From: Thermus filiformis
GTDB lineage: Bacteria; Deinococcota; Deinococci; Deinococcales; Thermaceae
Direction: 5' to 3'
Assembly (NCBI RefSeq): GCF_000771745.2
Contig: NZ_JPSL02000040.1
Span: forward strand, 626,157-690,156
DNA length: 64,000 nucleotides
Each line of letters starts with the position of its first letter. Position 1 is the first letter of the stretch. This document shows positions 42,668 to 50,642 of the stretch, in pieces. The notes under the pieces are model-generated. The model saw only the letters and a program-made list of their open reading frames with translations. It was not told where the DNA came from and did not search any database. A program made the position numbers and the translations under genes.

Positions 42668-42758
42668 TATCAGATGTGTTGGCCGACTACAGCACACGAA
42701 GGCATTTCAAAGGTAAAATACCCTCAGTGGAGCGCGTTCCCACGAAAGGAGGCCGCCC

Positions 42759-43496
42759 ATGCCCATCCGTTCCCGTGTCCCCTCATATGGCAAATGCTTC
42801 CTGTGCGGCGGGACGTTCGCCAAGAACGTCATCGGCCGTCATCTGAAGAAATGCGCCCCCGCCCACGATCCCGCCAAGGGCAAGCCGGTGCGCCTGTTCC
42901 ACCTCGCCGTTGAAGGCCGCCATGCCCCGGACTACTGGATGCACCTGGAAATGCCTGCCTCCGCCACCCTGGCCCACCTGGATGATTTCCTGCGCGCCGT
43001 ATGGCTGGAGTGCTGCGGCCACCTGAGCGTCTTCATCATAGGCCGCGTAGCCTACGAGCTGGACACCGGCATGGTGGATGCGATATGGAGGCACATCTTC
43101 GGCTCCCCCTACCCGACGCGCTCCATGGACGTCGAACTACAACAGGTGCTCTCCGTGGGCGAGACCTTCACCTATGAATATGACTTCGGCACGACCACTG
43201 AACTGAAACTGAAGGTTGCCGGCGAACGGCAAGGCGCCCGCCCCGCGAAGGGCGTGCGGGTGCTGGCCCGTAATTACGCCCCGGTCATCCCCTGCGTGCG
43301 GTGTGGCCGGCCGGCCCACTGGGTGCACGTCTGGGGGGATTATGAGGCATACTGCGATGCCCACGCCCAGGAGGAGGAGGGTTGGGAAGAGGGCTTCCTG
43401 CCCCTGGTCAACTCACCACGGGTGGGGATGTGCGCCTACACCGGCCCCGATGCGGAGGAGTTGCGGTTTGAGGAGACTGCCCCGGAGAAAGCCTGA
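42759..43496 (+). CDS. pRiA4b ORF-3-like / IS1096 TnpR-like protein with zinc-binding motifs
   Basis: 245 aa. F-L-C-G-G-T-F with G-R-H-L-K-K-C looks like a zinc knuckle; the core has F-H-L-A-V-E, T-L-A-H-L-D-D-F-L-R-A-V-W-L-E-C-C-G-H-L-S and T-Y-E-Y-D-F-G-T-T-T-E-L, the pRiA4b ORF-3 fold. C-V-R-C-G-R-P follows. Codon use is less GC3-rich than in neighbours, so it is probably a transferred passenger gene between the two IS630 copies. Confidence 0.7.
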   Translation: MPIRSRVPSYGKCFLCGGTFAKNVIGRHLKKCAPAHDPAKGKPVRLFHLAVEGRHAPDYWMHLEMPASATLAHLDDFLRAVWLECCGHLSVFIIGRVAYELDTGMVDAIWRHIFGSPYPTRSMDVELQQVLSVGETFTYEYDFGTTTELKLKVAGERQGARPAKGVRVLARNYAPVIPCVRCGRPAHWVHVWGDYEAYCDAHAQEEEGWEEGFLPLVNSPRVGMCAYTGPDAEELRFEETAPEKA

Positions 43497-43661
43497 GAGG
43501 GACCTCCGCGGCGCTGCCGGAGGCGTCGCCGAGCGGAAAGCCCTTGTTCTCGGGCCGGGGAAAGGATCTTCCCTAACATACGCGGCGGTGTCTCCCCTTC
43601 CACAATAATGGGTAATTGCCTTAGGAGATTCAGGAAGCGCACCGTCGCCGCGGGGGTGATA
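43497..43661. other. Short spacer without gene
   Basis: AT-richer DNA between the pRiA4b-like gene and the IS630 copy; nothing recognised. Confidence 0.4.
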
Positions 43662-44227
43662 AGAAACCCGGGTAATCCATTCCCTCAGCACCCCCCCGGC
43701 CACCAGTGGAAGAGGGTGTGGTCCCGGATGAGGTCCGGCCGGGTCTGGAGATACGCACACCGCTCGGCCACCCTCTCCCAGAGGTCTTTTTCATCCCGGA
43801 CCCGGCCATTGGCCACCGCCGCATCTACCAAAGGCCACACCCTTTCCACCGGCTGCAGCTCCGGGGAGTACGGGGGCAGAAACACCAGACCCACCCCCTC
43901 CAGCACCTCCAGCCCCTTGCTCACATGCCACCCCGCACGGTCCAACACCACCAGGACCCAGCGGTCCCTTCCCGCACCCCTGAGCCGGGCAAAGCGCCGC
44001 AGGACTTCAGAGAACTCTTTCGTCCCTACCGAGGGCAGGAGCCAGAACTCGCTCTCTCCCGTGCCCGGCCGCACAAAGGCGTAGACGTAGAGCCAGCGGT
44101 ACCTCGGCCGCACCCAGGCCACCGGTGTCTCCCCCCGAGGGGCCCAAACCCGGCGGTACACCGGCTTCAATCCCAGGCGGTGCTCGTCAAAGCTCCAGAG
44201 CTCTATCGTCAGCCGGGGGAGGAGGAA
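43662..44227 (-). pseudogene. IS630-type element copy 2, truncated by IS256 copy 2
   Basis: Left end and transposase C-terminal part (43685 up to the junction at 44227), beginning L-L-P-R-L-T-I-E-L-W-S and ending F-H-W-W-P-G-G-C, over 90 percent like copy 1 by eye. The rest of the IS630 element is not found beyond the IS256 copy. Confidence 0.8.
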
Positions 44228-44229
44228 GG

Positions 44230-45408
44230 TCAAGTCGCCATTTTTGTGGGTTCCTCTTCCATGGCCCTCAGCGGGTCCATGTCCATGTAGCGCCTGAATG
44301 CCCATTCTTCGCTCGCCCTCAGCATCACCACCGTGGCCAGGTTCGTCAGGCTCTTCTCGCTCGGGAATACGCCCACCACCCGGGTCCTCCGCTTCACCTC
44401 CTTGAAAAGTCGCTCCAGCACATTCGTACTCTTGATCTGCCTTTGGTGGCCGCTGGGAAAGTCCAGGTAGGTCAGGGCCTCCTCCAAACCCTGGACCAGC
44501 ACCTCCACTGCCCGCTTGAACCGTCCACCATAACGCTCCACGAAAGCCCGGGCCAGGGACTCCGCCGTCTCCCGCCGCCTCACCGTGAAAACCTCCCTCA
44601 ACTCCTCGGCCACCTCCTCCCTGGCCTCCTGCGGCACGTGCGCCAACACGTTCCGCTCAAAATGCACCACGCACCGCTGCCACCTCGCCCCGGGAAGCTC
44701 GGCCATCACCGCCTGGCGGATGGCGGGGTGGTCGTCCGAGATCACCAGCCTCACCCCATGAAGGCCCCGCTCTAAAAGACCCTTGAGCAGGTTTCTCCAG
44801 GCCTCCTTCCTCTCCCCGCCCGAAGGCTCCAACGCCAGCACCTCCCGGTACCCCTCCTCGTTCACCCCCACCGCCACCAGTAGGGCTAAGTCCACCACCC
44901 GACCCCCCCAGTTCACCTTGAAATAGCTCGCGTCCAGGTAGAGGTAGGGATAGCCCAGCTCCAAAGGTCGTCCCCGCCAGGCGGAAAGCTCCTCCTCAAG
45001 ACGCTGGGCAATCCGGGAAACCGCGTCCTTGCCGATCCGAACCCGGGAAAGCCCCTCCGTGATCGCCGCAACCTTGCGGGTGGAGACGCCTTGCAGGTAC
45101 ATCTCCAAGACCGCTTCTTCCACCTCCCCCGTCATGCGCTTGTAGCGCTCAAAGACCTCGGTCAGGAAGGTGCTCTCCCGGTCGCGGGGCACCTTTAGCT
45201 GCTCGATCTTGCCCACCGGGGTGATCAGGCCCCGGGTGTAGTGGCCGTTCCGCTCCCCCCGGCGGCTTAGGGTGCGCTCGCGGTGACCGGCGGCCAGGTG
45301 CTCCGTCATCTCCTCTTCAAGCACCTGCTCTATGATTGCCTTGACCCCTTCCCGGATCCGCCGGCTGATCTCTTCCTTGGTCAACCTCCGTATCTCCTCC
45401 TGAGTCAT
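44230..45408 (-). CDS. IS256-family transposase, intact
   Basis: 392 aa. R-R-G-E-R-N-G-H-Y-T-R near 50; Y-L-D-A-S-Y-F-K-V-N-W (D), L-V-I-S-D-D-H-P-A-I-R (D), L-E-R-L-F-K-E-V-K-R-R-T-R-V (E). R-W-Q-R-C-V-V-H-F is the C/H motif of the family. Serves as the intact reference for copy 1. Confidence 0.9.
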   Translation of the reverse strand: MTQEEIRRLTKEEISRRIREGVKAIIEQVLEEEMTEHLAAGHRERTLSRRGERNGHYTRGLITPVGKIEQLKVPRDRESTFLTEVFERYKRMTGEVEEAVLEMYLQGVSTRKVAAITEGLSRVRIGKDAVSRIAQRLEEELSAWRGRPLELGYPYLYLDASYFKVNWGGRVVDLALLVAVGVNEEGYREVLALEPSGGERKEAWRNLLKGLLERGLHGVRLVISDDHPAIRQAVMAELPGARWQRCVVHFERNVLAHVPQEAREEVAEELREVFTVRRRETAESLARAFVERYGGRFKRAVEVLVQGLEEALTYLDFPSGHQRQIKSTNVLERLFKEVKRRTRVVGVFPSEKSLTNLATVVMLRASEEWAFRRYMDMDPLRAMEEEPTKMAT

Positions 45409-45419
45409 GGGGTCCTCCC

Positions 45420-45445
45420 GGTGTTCCCCTACCGGGGAAGCAACC
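45420..45445. repeat. SPI element with a matching empty site at 31754
   Basis: GGTGTTCCCC, TACC, GGGGAAGCAACC. IS copy 1 has CCTCCC directly followed by AGATTAACCC; this copy has CCTCCC, the SPI and an extra C, then GGATTAACCC. Net insertion 27 nt; CCC on both sides could be a 3-bp duplication. Confidence 0.9.
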
Positions 45446-45512
45446 CGGATTAACCCACAGAATATGCGACACTACTCGGAGCCGGCCCCTGCTCAAGATG
45501 GAAGATGTGGAA

Positions 45513-47387
45513 CTATGAGGTAGCACGCGAAGGGATTTCTTGAAGCTCTTGCACCACCTCTTCCAGGAGACGCACTTTTAGCGGGAGCACAAAGGGCTGA
45601 TAAGGCTCGAGGTAGATGTAGGAGTACCCGATGATGGGCTCCGAGAGGAGAAAACCTGCCACTGGAGCGAAGGCCACTTTCGCCTTGGTCAATGCCTTCA
45701 CGTCTTCCTCGCTGGAAAGATGCTTCACCAAAAAGTTTTCGGTCTGAGAGAGTATTTCCGAAGGGATCCCGCTCGGGGACTGGGTAGAATACAGCATACC
45801 GATGCCGTACTTTCTTCCCTCCTTGGCCACCCGGTAGAAAATGCCTGCCTCATCCCCCAATACGTTGTGCGCCTCCTCTAGGACCAGGATGAAGTTCGCC
45901 TGGCGTTCCCCGTAAAGCTCTACTGCTCTTTCAAAGAGGCGGGTCATTAGGTACTGAACAAAGAAGTCGGCCATCTCCGCCAGAGAAGGGAGGTCCAGGA
46001 TGACTACCCTTCCCTTTTCTTCAAAAAGGTTGGTCGTAATGGCTTTAAATACATCTCCAGCTCCCCAAGCGTGAAACCTCCTGAGGAAAGAAAACCTGCC
46101 ACTATACCGGTAAAGCTGTCTAGTGCTTGTCTGATTCTCTCCTCTTTGTTGCTGTCGGTTGCGCCTTTGTTGCTGTTGGTTGCTCTCCTCTTGCTGTTGG
46201 TCGCTCCCTTGGTTTAGACGGCTCGAAAGACTTTCCCAATCCGAATAGAGATCGTAGCTTTCATTGCCCAGCCGCACGCGAAAACCGGGAGAAGGTAGCA
46301 ACCCCGCCTTGCGGAAAGCCCCGTAAACGTAAGCCATTCGGTTGGGATTCTCCTTTGACTCGTCAAAGCCGAAGTAAGCTTCTTCAAAGTACTGAGCTAA
46401 GGATTTCCCCTCAAGCCTGGCGCGAGCATAGGCCATAGCAAGAGCGAGTTCAGGGTTTTCGTAGAAGTCCACCTTCAGGGGGCGAATCTCCACGTATCTC
46501 TGGTAGTCCTCTCCCATAACTCGCCCAAAGCGCTCCTCTATTTTTTCCAGGTCCTGAGCTGTGTAAAAGACAAGCCGCCCCTCCAAGCCCAGATCCCGGA
46601 AAACCTGAGCCAGCCCTTTTGAGGTAGTTCCCTCCGTTTGGAGGGCATACTCCCCGTTGAGGTCCAAGATGAGAAACCCCACCTCAGGGAAAGCATGGGC
46701 TACCAGAGTAAGGATCACCTTGTTCTCGTTGCTCTTCCCGTAGCCGGTTTTACCAAAGTTGGCAGTCCTCCTGCCCACAAAGAGAGCAGGAGAAACCGGC
46801 TTTATTACCCCCTTGTGCTCCCCTTCTTCCTCGGCTCCGTAGCAAAGATGGCCGAGGCCTACGGGAGTCCCCTTTCCGCTCTCCTCGGTCCTGGCCAAGC
46901 TCGCTCTCACCAGGCGGGAAAGCTCCTCCTCGCTCAGGCGGAAAACCCGGGCGTGAAGAACCGGGGGCACGATGCGGGTGGAAGGACGGAAAAGGCCCAT
47001 GTCTTCATCCATCGCTCCCAAAACGAGAATCCGGTAGTGAAGGAAGTTGATCCGCCTTACGGCCCAAGGGTCCTCCTGTTGGAGGTCCATGGTGTTCATT
47101 TGGGCCTCAGCCAAGACCTTGGCGTGCTCCTTCTCCGCCACAGGAGCGTAGTAGGCATCCGTTACCATTCCCACATACGACCTTTCCCGCCCCCTTTCCT
47201 GGAAGACCACCCGGACCAGTTCCCCCAAAAGAAGCCCCCGGCCGCCTTCTAACTCCTTGTGGGTTAAGAGCAGGATGATTTCAGTCCAGTAATCCCCCCG
47301 GGCTGAGCCGACTACCACGCCCACGGGGTAAGAAACCGCTTCCCCAGACTGAGCTACAACCGAAGCCACGTCCTCAGTCGCTTCCAT
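45513..47387 (-). CDS. HerA/DUF87-family ATPase
   Basis: 624 aa. N-terminal HAS-like beta domain (P-V-G-V-V-V-G-S), Walker A G-K-T-G-Y-G-K-S-N, Walker B F-I-L-V-L-E-E-A-H-N-V, and S-T-Q-S-P-S sensor. An unusual glutamine-rich linker (about 410-440, Q-Q-Q-E-E-S-N-Q-Q-Q-Q-R-R) is inserted in the ATPase. HerA forms a hexameric DNA pump with NurA. Overlaps the NurA gene by 34 nt and ends 38 nt before the IS copy. Lower GC than the island's neighbours. Confidence 0.85.
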   Translation of the reverse strand: MEATEDVASVVAQSGEAVSYPVGVVVGSARGDYWTEIILLLTHKELEGGRGLLLGELVRVVFQERGRERSYVGMVTDAYYAPVAEKEHAKVLAEAQMNTMDLQQEDPWAVRRINFLHYRILVLGAMDEDMGLFRPSTRIVPPVLHARVFRLSEEELSRLVRASLARTEESGKGTPVGLGHLCYGAEEEGEHKGVIKPVSPALFVGRRTANFGKTGYGKSNENKVILTLVAHAFPEVGFLILDLNGEYALQTEGTTSKGLAQVFRDLGLEGRLVFYTAQDLEKIEERFGRVMGEDYQRYVEIRPLKVDFYENPELALAMAYARARLEGKSLAQYFEEAYFGFDESKENPNRMAYVYGAFRKAGLLPSPGFRVRLGNESYDLYSDWESLSSRLNQGSDQQQEESNQQQQRRNRQQQRGENQTSTRQLYRYSGRFSFLRRFHAWGAGDVFKAITTNLFEEKGRVVILDLPSLAEMADFFVQYLMTRLFERAVELYGERQANFILVLEEAHNVLGDEAGIFYRVAKEGRKYGIGMLYSTQSPSGIPSEILSQTENFLVKHLSSEEDVKALTKAKVAFAPVAGFLLSEPIIGYSYIYLEPYQPFVLPLKVRLLEEVVQELQEIPSRATS

Positions 47388-48565
47388 GCTTCTTCCCCCA
47401 ACTTCTTCCGATAACGATCCAGGATTTCCTCCTGGAGGCTCTCGGATAGGCTGTTTCTAACAGAGGCCCGGGCGTGGGCATCCAAGAGGAGCCCCACACT
47501 CCCACTAAAAAGGGCGCTCCGGTACCGGTGGAGGGTGACTCCCACGCGCCGGACCTCCGCGTCCCCCAGGTATGCGGGCAGATCAAAGACCACCACGGAC
47601 TCCGAGGGCCGGAAGGTTTCAGAAAGGAGCTTGGTCACATACCTCTGCCCCATGACAAAGCTCCCTTCCAAATCGGCGTTCCACTGGCGCTCATAGTGGT
47701 AGGCGGCCTCGAGGAGCTTATCGGGGACGCGAAGCACGAAGCGCTCCCCGACCTTTGCCTTCCCGTCCTCCAACCAGCGGGCGATTACCCGGGCGGTGAG
47801 CCCCTCTGCAACCAAGCGGGATCTTTTGGAAATCCCCACCAGGAGGAGTCGGTTTCGCTCAAAATACTCGTTCAGCTTCTTGCGGAATCCCTTTTCTACT
47901 CCCGTTTGAGCTAACCGGCCGTCCCGAACAAAAAGAATTTCTTGAAGGGAAGACAAGTTGTGAAGGTTTTGAAACTCCGGAGACTTGGCCACTTTTTCTA
48001 CGGACCAGACCAGGTAAGCCCACTCCAGAACACTCCTCAAAACCTCGGTAAAGGCCTGAATGTCCTTCGTGTAGTAGGTGCCGAGATCGTCCAGACTGAT
48101 TCCTGTAGCCTCGGCGAGGGTTTGCATCGCCTCTGAAGCCGGGGTTTCAGGAGGTGGCTTGAAGAGTCCCTCCATGGCCCTGCGGGCCGCTTCTTTGAAG
48201 TCACCTTCTCCGACGCCTTCTTCGGCCGAGGAAGTGGTCAAAAGCTCGGGAACAGAAAGGACATGCTCTATGGTGGGGAAGCGGATCTGCCCTCCTGCCG
48301 AGACCGCAGCTACCCGGACAAGGCCGATGGCAAACAGGGGGAGATCCTCGAAGGCCAGGCCTTCTCCTCCGTCTACGGTGAGGGCTACCGGTACCAGGGG
48401 AACGTCTTCCCCAGAAAGGGGAATCAGATCCTTTTCCTCAAGGGAACCGGACAACTCCTCGAGGCGTTCCGTCAAGTGGTGGAGGTGTTCCAGAACTTTC
48501 TCGTCTAGCCTCTCTAGGAAGCTCCGGATCCCGAAGGGATTACTGCCTTCACCCGTGTAGGGCAT
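47354..48565 (-). CDS. NurA-domain nuclease
   Basis: 403 aa. V-A-L-T-V-D-G-G-E-G (first catalytic Asp), F-V-R-D-G-R-L (second Asp), L-L-V-G-I-S-K-R-S-R (third motif) and the C-terminal L-L-L-D-A-H-A-R are the NurA pattern. A long middle part (about 110-200) is divergent. Nuclease partner of HerA; 12 nt downstream of the DndC-like gene. Confidence 0.75.
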   Translation of the reverse strand: MPYTGEGSNPFGIRSFLERLDEKVLEHLHHLTERLEELSGSLEEKDLIPLSGEDVPLVPVALTVDGGEGLAFEDLPLFAIGLVRVAAVSAGGQIRFPTIEHVLSVPELLTTSSAEEGVGEGDFKEAARRAMEGLFKPPPETPASEAMQTLAEATGISLDDLGTYYTKDIQAFTEVLRSVLEWAYLVWSVEKVAKSPEFQNLHNLSSLQEILFVRDGRLAQTGVEKGFRKKLNEYFERNRLLLVGISKRSRLVAEGLTARVIARWLEDGKAKVGERFVLRVPDKLLEAAYHYERQWNADLEGSFVMGQRYVTKLLSETFRPSESVVVFDLPAYLGDAEVRRVGVTLHRYRSALFSGSVGLLLDAHARASVRNSLSESLQEEILDRYRKKLGEEAWKRLRTWLRL

Positions 48566-48577
48566 CCCTCACCTCGT

Positions 48578-49585
48578 TCACCCATCATTATAACGCTTTT
48601 GTTTCCAAAGGGATCGGATCATGGCTTCCTCCTCTCGGGAGAGCAGCAGCGTCCCCAAATGCCTTTCTATCTCCTTAAGCCGTTTCAGTATCCTACGCCT
48701 GGCCGCCAAGGTGAGCCTTCCTGGAAGGCCATTGGAGCGCTTCACCCGGTTTTCAGGTCGCTTGGCGAAGTCCAAAAGCCAAAGCCGAAACTCTAAAAGA
48801 GGACGATAGCGCTCATCGTCTGCCACAACTTTTTCCATCGCCCTGTCCCTGCGCACCAGGGTGCAGGTCCAACATCCAAATCGGGTGTCCCGTCCTCCGT
48901 AAATCTCCTCCAAGGCCTCCGTGGGGTAGCCAAGCGAGGGGGCGACTAGATTCACGTAGTCCCATACCCAGCATTCCCGCCAGAAGGCGATGGGAGCTAC
49001 GTACAGGGCATCCAAACGCTTAGCGTTTTGAAAGTAGGCTCCCTGTCCACATTCCCCTCCCCGAGAACAGGAGAGATTGAGCCTAAGGTCCCGGGCATCC
49101 GATTCACCGAAACGAACGCCGGTCACGATGGCCTTACGCCCGGGTAGGCTTTTTACCAGGCGGTCCATCGGTCTGATCTTGAGGCGGGCGGTACACCAGC
49201 GAAAGCGGTTGTGAGGGGGGGGATAGCCTTTACCGATCAGATTGACCCAAAAGCTTTCCTTTACATCTGGCTTCACCACGTGAACGTGCAGGCTGGCATG
49301 CAGGCGCCTTACCGCCTCCAAAAACCGCATGGCCTGCGCGTGAAGCGTAGGAATCTCCAAACCCGTGTCCGCGTAGACCAGGTGTGCCTCCCCAGGACGG
49401 CCTCGCTTCTCCCACCACTCCAGGAAGAGAATGGTGGTGGTCGTAGAATCCTTGCCTCCAGAGTAGGTGAGAATCCAGTGGTCCACTCCCTGGGACAAAA
49501 CGGCCTCCAGGATACGCTCAGCGTCCTTATCACCGGGGGTTAAACCGGGGAGATCGAGATCCACGGTTAGATAAGCTGGCTTCAT
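48578..49585 (-). CDS. DndC-like PAPS-reductase-family ATP pyrophosphatase
   Basis: 335 aa. PP-loop S-G-G-K-D-S-T at 42-48; H-N-R-F-R-W-C-T-A-R-L-K-I-R-P around C131; C173, C179 and C238-x-x-C241 (G-C-W-T-C-T-L-V-R-R-D-R-A-M-E) supply likely Fe-S ligands as in DndC. DndC of DNA phosphorothioation is usually about 500 aa, so this is a short form. DndA, B, D and E are absent. An IS relic ends 17 nt upstream of the ATG, and no ribosome site is visible, so the original promoter may be lost. Confidence 0.75.
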   Translation of the reverse strand: MKPAYLTVDLDLPGLTPGDKDAERILEAVLSQGVDHWILTYSGGKDSTTTTILFLEWWEKRGRPGEAHLVYADTGLEIPTLHAQAMRFLEAVRRLHASLHVHVVKPDVKESFWVNLIGKGYPPPHNRFRWCTARLKIRPMDRLVKSLPGRKAIVTGVRFGESDARDLRLNLSCSRGGECGQGAYFQNAKRLDALYVAPIAFWRECWVWDYVNLVAPSLGYPTEALEEIYGGRDTRFGCWTCTLVRRDRAMEKVVADDERYRPLLEFRLWLLDFAKRPENRVKRSNGLPGRLTLAARRRILKRLKEIERHLGTLLLSREEEAMIRSLWKQKRYNDG

Positions 49586-49602
49586 GGGACCAGCTTACCG
49601 TA

Positions 49603-49852
49603 AGGTCGTGTCAAGAGTTTTGTGTAAGCCTCTGTGTAAGGGGGCCATACCGCTCCTCAAGATTCTTTTCCAACACCTTCCGGGATTATCGGTGTTCCCC
49701 TACCGGGGAAGCAGCACCAAACCCCTTCAACCTCTGCTCACCCCACCTCGTCTCCTGACGCTCCGACACAAGACACGCCACGCGCGACCCAAGTACAAGA
49801 GCTTGTAAACCGCAGCTTCAAAAGGAAACTTGGCGTCCCGCACCCTCGTCCT
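49603..49852 (-). mobile_element. 3' relic of the IS at 32083
   Basis: Begins with the right terminal repeat GGTCGTGTCAAGAGTT and matches the last 250 bp of the intact IS (reverse complement) up to about CCTAC, where similarity stops. Interrupted by an SPI element. It truncates the gene at 49853. Confidence 0.8.
49691..49718. repeat. SPI element with a matching empty site at 33256
   Basis: GGTGTTCCCC, TACC, GGGGAAGCAGCACC. The intact transposase reads GGT directly followed by GAGGCTCGG; the relic has the element between them. Same long stem as 45420. Confidence 0.85.
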
Positions 49853-50416
49853 ACAATCGCAGGGGCCTCCCCTTCCCTGGACGGGCGGCTTCTCAGGGCG
49901 GACGGGGCGATGGTGGCCCTCGAGGGGGGCGGGGTGGCCCTTTCGGGGGGCGGGAGCCTCAGCCTCCTTCCCGGCGAGGAGGGCACCGTGGAGGTGGAGG
50001 TCCTCTCGGCCTACCCGGTGCGGGTGGGGGTAGGGGTGGAAGGGCCGCTTACCGCCTACCTGACCCCCAACCCCGCCCAGGGGAGGGCGCTTCTTAGGGT
50101 GCGGGCGGACGAGCGGGCGGGGCCTGGGACCTACCGGGTTCGCCTTTGGGCCGGGGACGCTTCCCTGGAGGTCCCGGTGGAGGTCTCGGCCCGCTCCGAG
50201 CGGGTCCTGGTCTACCTGTGCCCCCCTTCCGGGGAGTGCCGGAAGGCGGTCCTCCCCAAAGAGGGCGGCCCCTTCCGCTTCACGGCCCAGAGGGGGGTGG
50301 CCCATAGGCTCCTCGCCTTTTTGGACCTGGACGGGGACGGCCTTTTGGACCCCGGGGAGCCCCGGAGGGAGCAGGAGCTGTACCCGCCCGCCCAGGGCCT
50401 CTCCCTGGTCCTTTAG
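49853..50416 (+). CDS. 5'-truncated hypothetical protein with an EF-hand-like motif
   Basis: In frame from the IS junction to TAG 50416 (ATG 49910 is internal). A beta-rich protein: S-L-S-L-L-P-G-E-E-G-T-V-E-V-E-V-L, G-P-G-T-Y-R-V-R-L-W-A-G-D. Near the end D-L-D-G-D-G-L-L-D-P-G-E-P is a calcium-loop motif. Looks like the C-terminal domain of an exported protein whose front was removed. Confidence 0.55.
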   Translation, partial: TIAGASPSLDGRLLRADGAMVALEGGGVALSGGGSLSLLPGEEGTVEVEVLSAYPVRVGVGVEGPLTAYLTPNPAQGRALLRVRADERAGPGTYRVRLWAGDASLEVPVEVSARSERVLVYLCPPSGECRKAVLPKEGGPFRFTAQRGVAHRLLAFLDLDGDGLLDPGEPRREQELYPPAQGLSLVL

Positions 50417-50642
50417 CCCCATCTTTCCCTGACCCTCCAGCCCGCCTCTTCCCTGCCCTCTTCCCCCTCATTCCGCCCCACCCCTCCCCCACCCCGGCCT
50501 TCCAACCCTGACCGGGAAAGGGGCGGGGTGGGGGAATAGTGTAGGGAAGGGCAGAAACGGAAGATGGGCAAGCGGGGGAGGAAGTCTTAGCTACAAACCC
50601 GTTGCGGCGGAGGGGGTTTGTAGCTAAGATGGTGAGAAAGGC
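50417..50642. other. Leader of the recombinase-like gene
   Basis: Contains CT-rich DNA and the 16-bp inverted repeat at 50585-50629. No gene. A TAGTGTA hexamer-like stretch near 50538 is not a convincing promoter. Confidence 0.5.
50585..50629. promoter_or_regulatory. 16-bp perfect inverted repeat TCTTAGCTACAAACCC
   Basis: Arms 50585-50600 and 50614-50629 with a 13-bp centre, ending 13 nt before the start of the recombinase-like gene. The core TCTTAGCTACAA recurs twice as direct repeats upstream of parA (58573, 58590). Looks like a site bound by a plasmid protein, with the arrangement of a recombinase core site. Confidence 0.75.

Larger units (their letters stand above)
40348..42680. mobile_element. 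IS481-like element with an IS630-type element nested in its right end (ends approximate)
   Basis: Left end near ACACATGTGAGACT (40348); right end near the complement of ACACATCTGATATGAGACT, split by the IS630-type insertion at a TA. Removing the nested element restores CTCATATCAGATGTG. Boundaries are my estimate. Confidence 0.5.
44228..45475. mobile_element. IS256-family insertion sequence, copy 2
   Basis: Same ends as copy 1 (GGTCAAGTCGCC and GCGACACTAC). The left flank is IS630, the right flank is unrelated and no target duplication is visible, so DNA was lost or recombined on the right after insertion. Carries an SPI copy 11 nt upstream of the transposase start. Confidence 0.8.
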
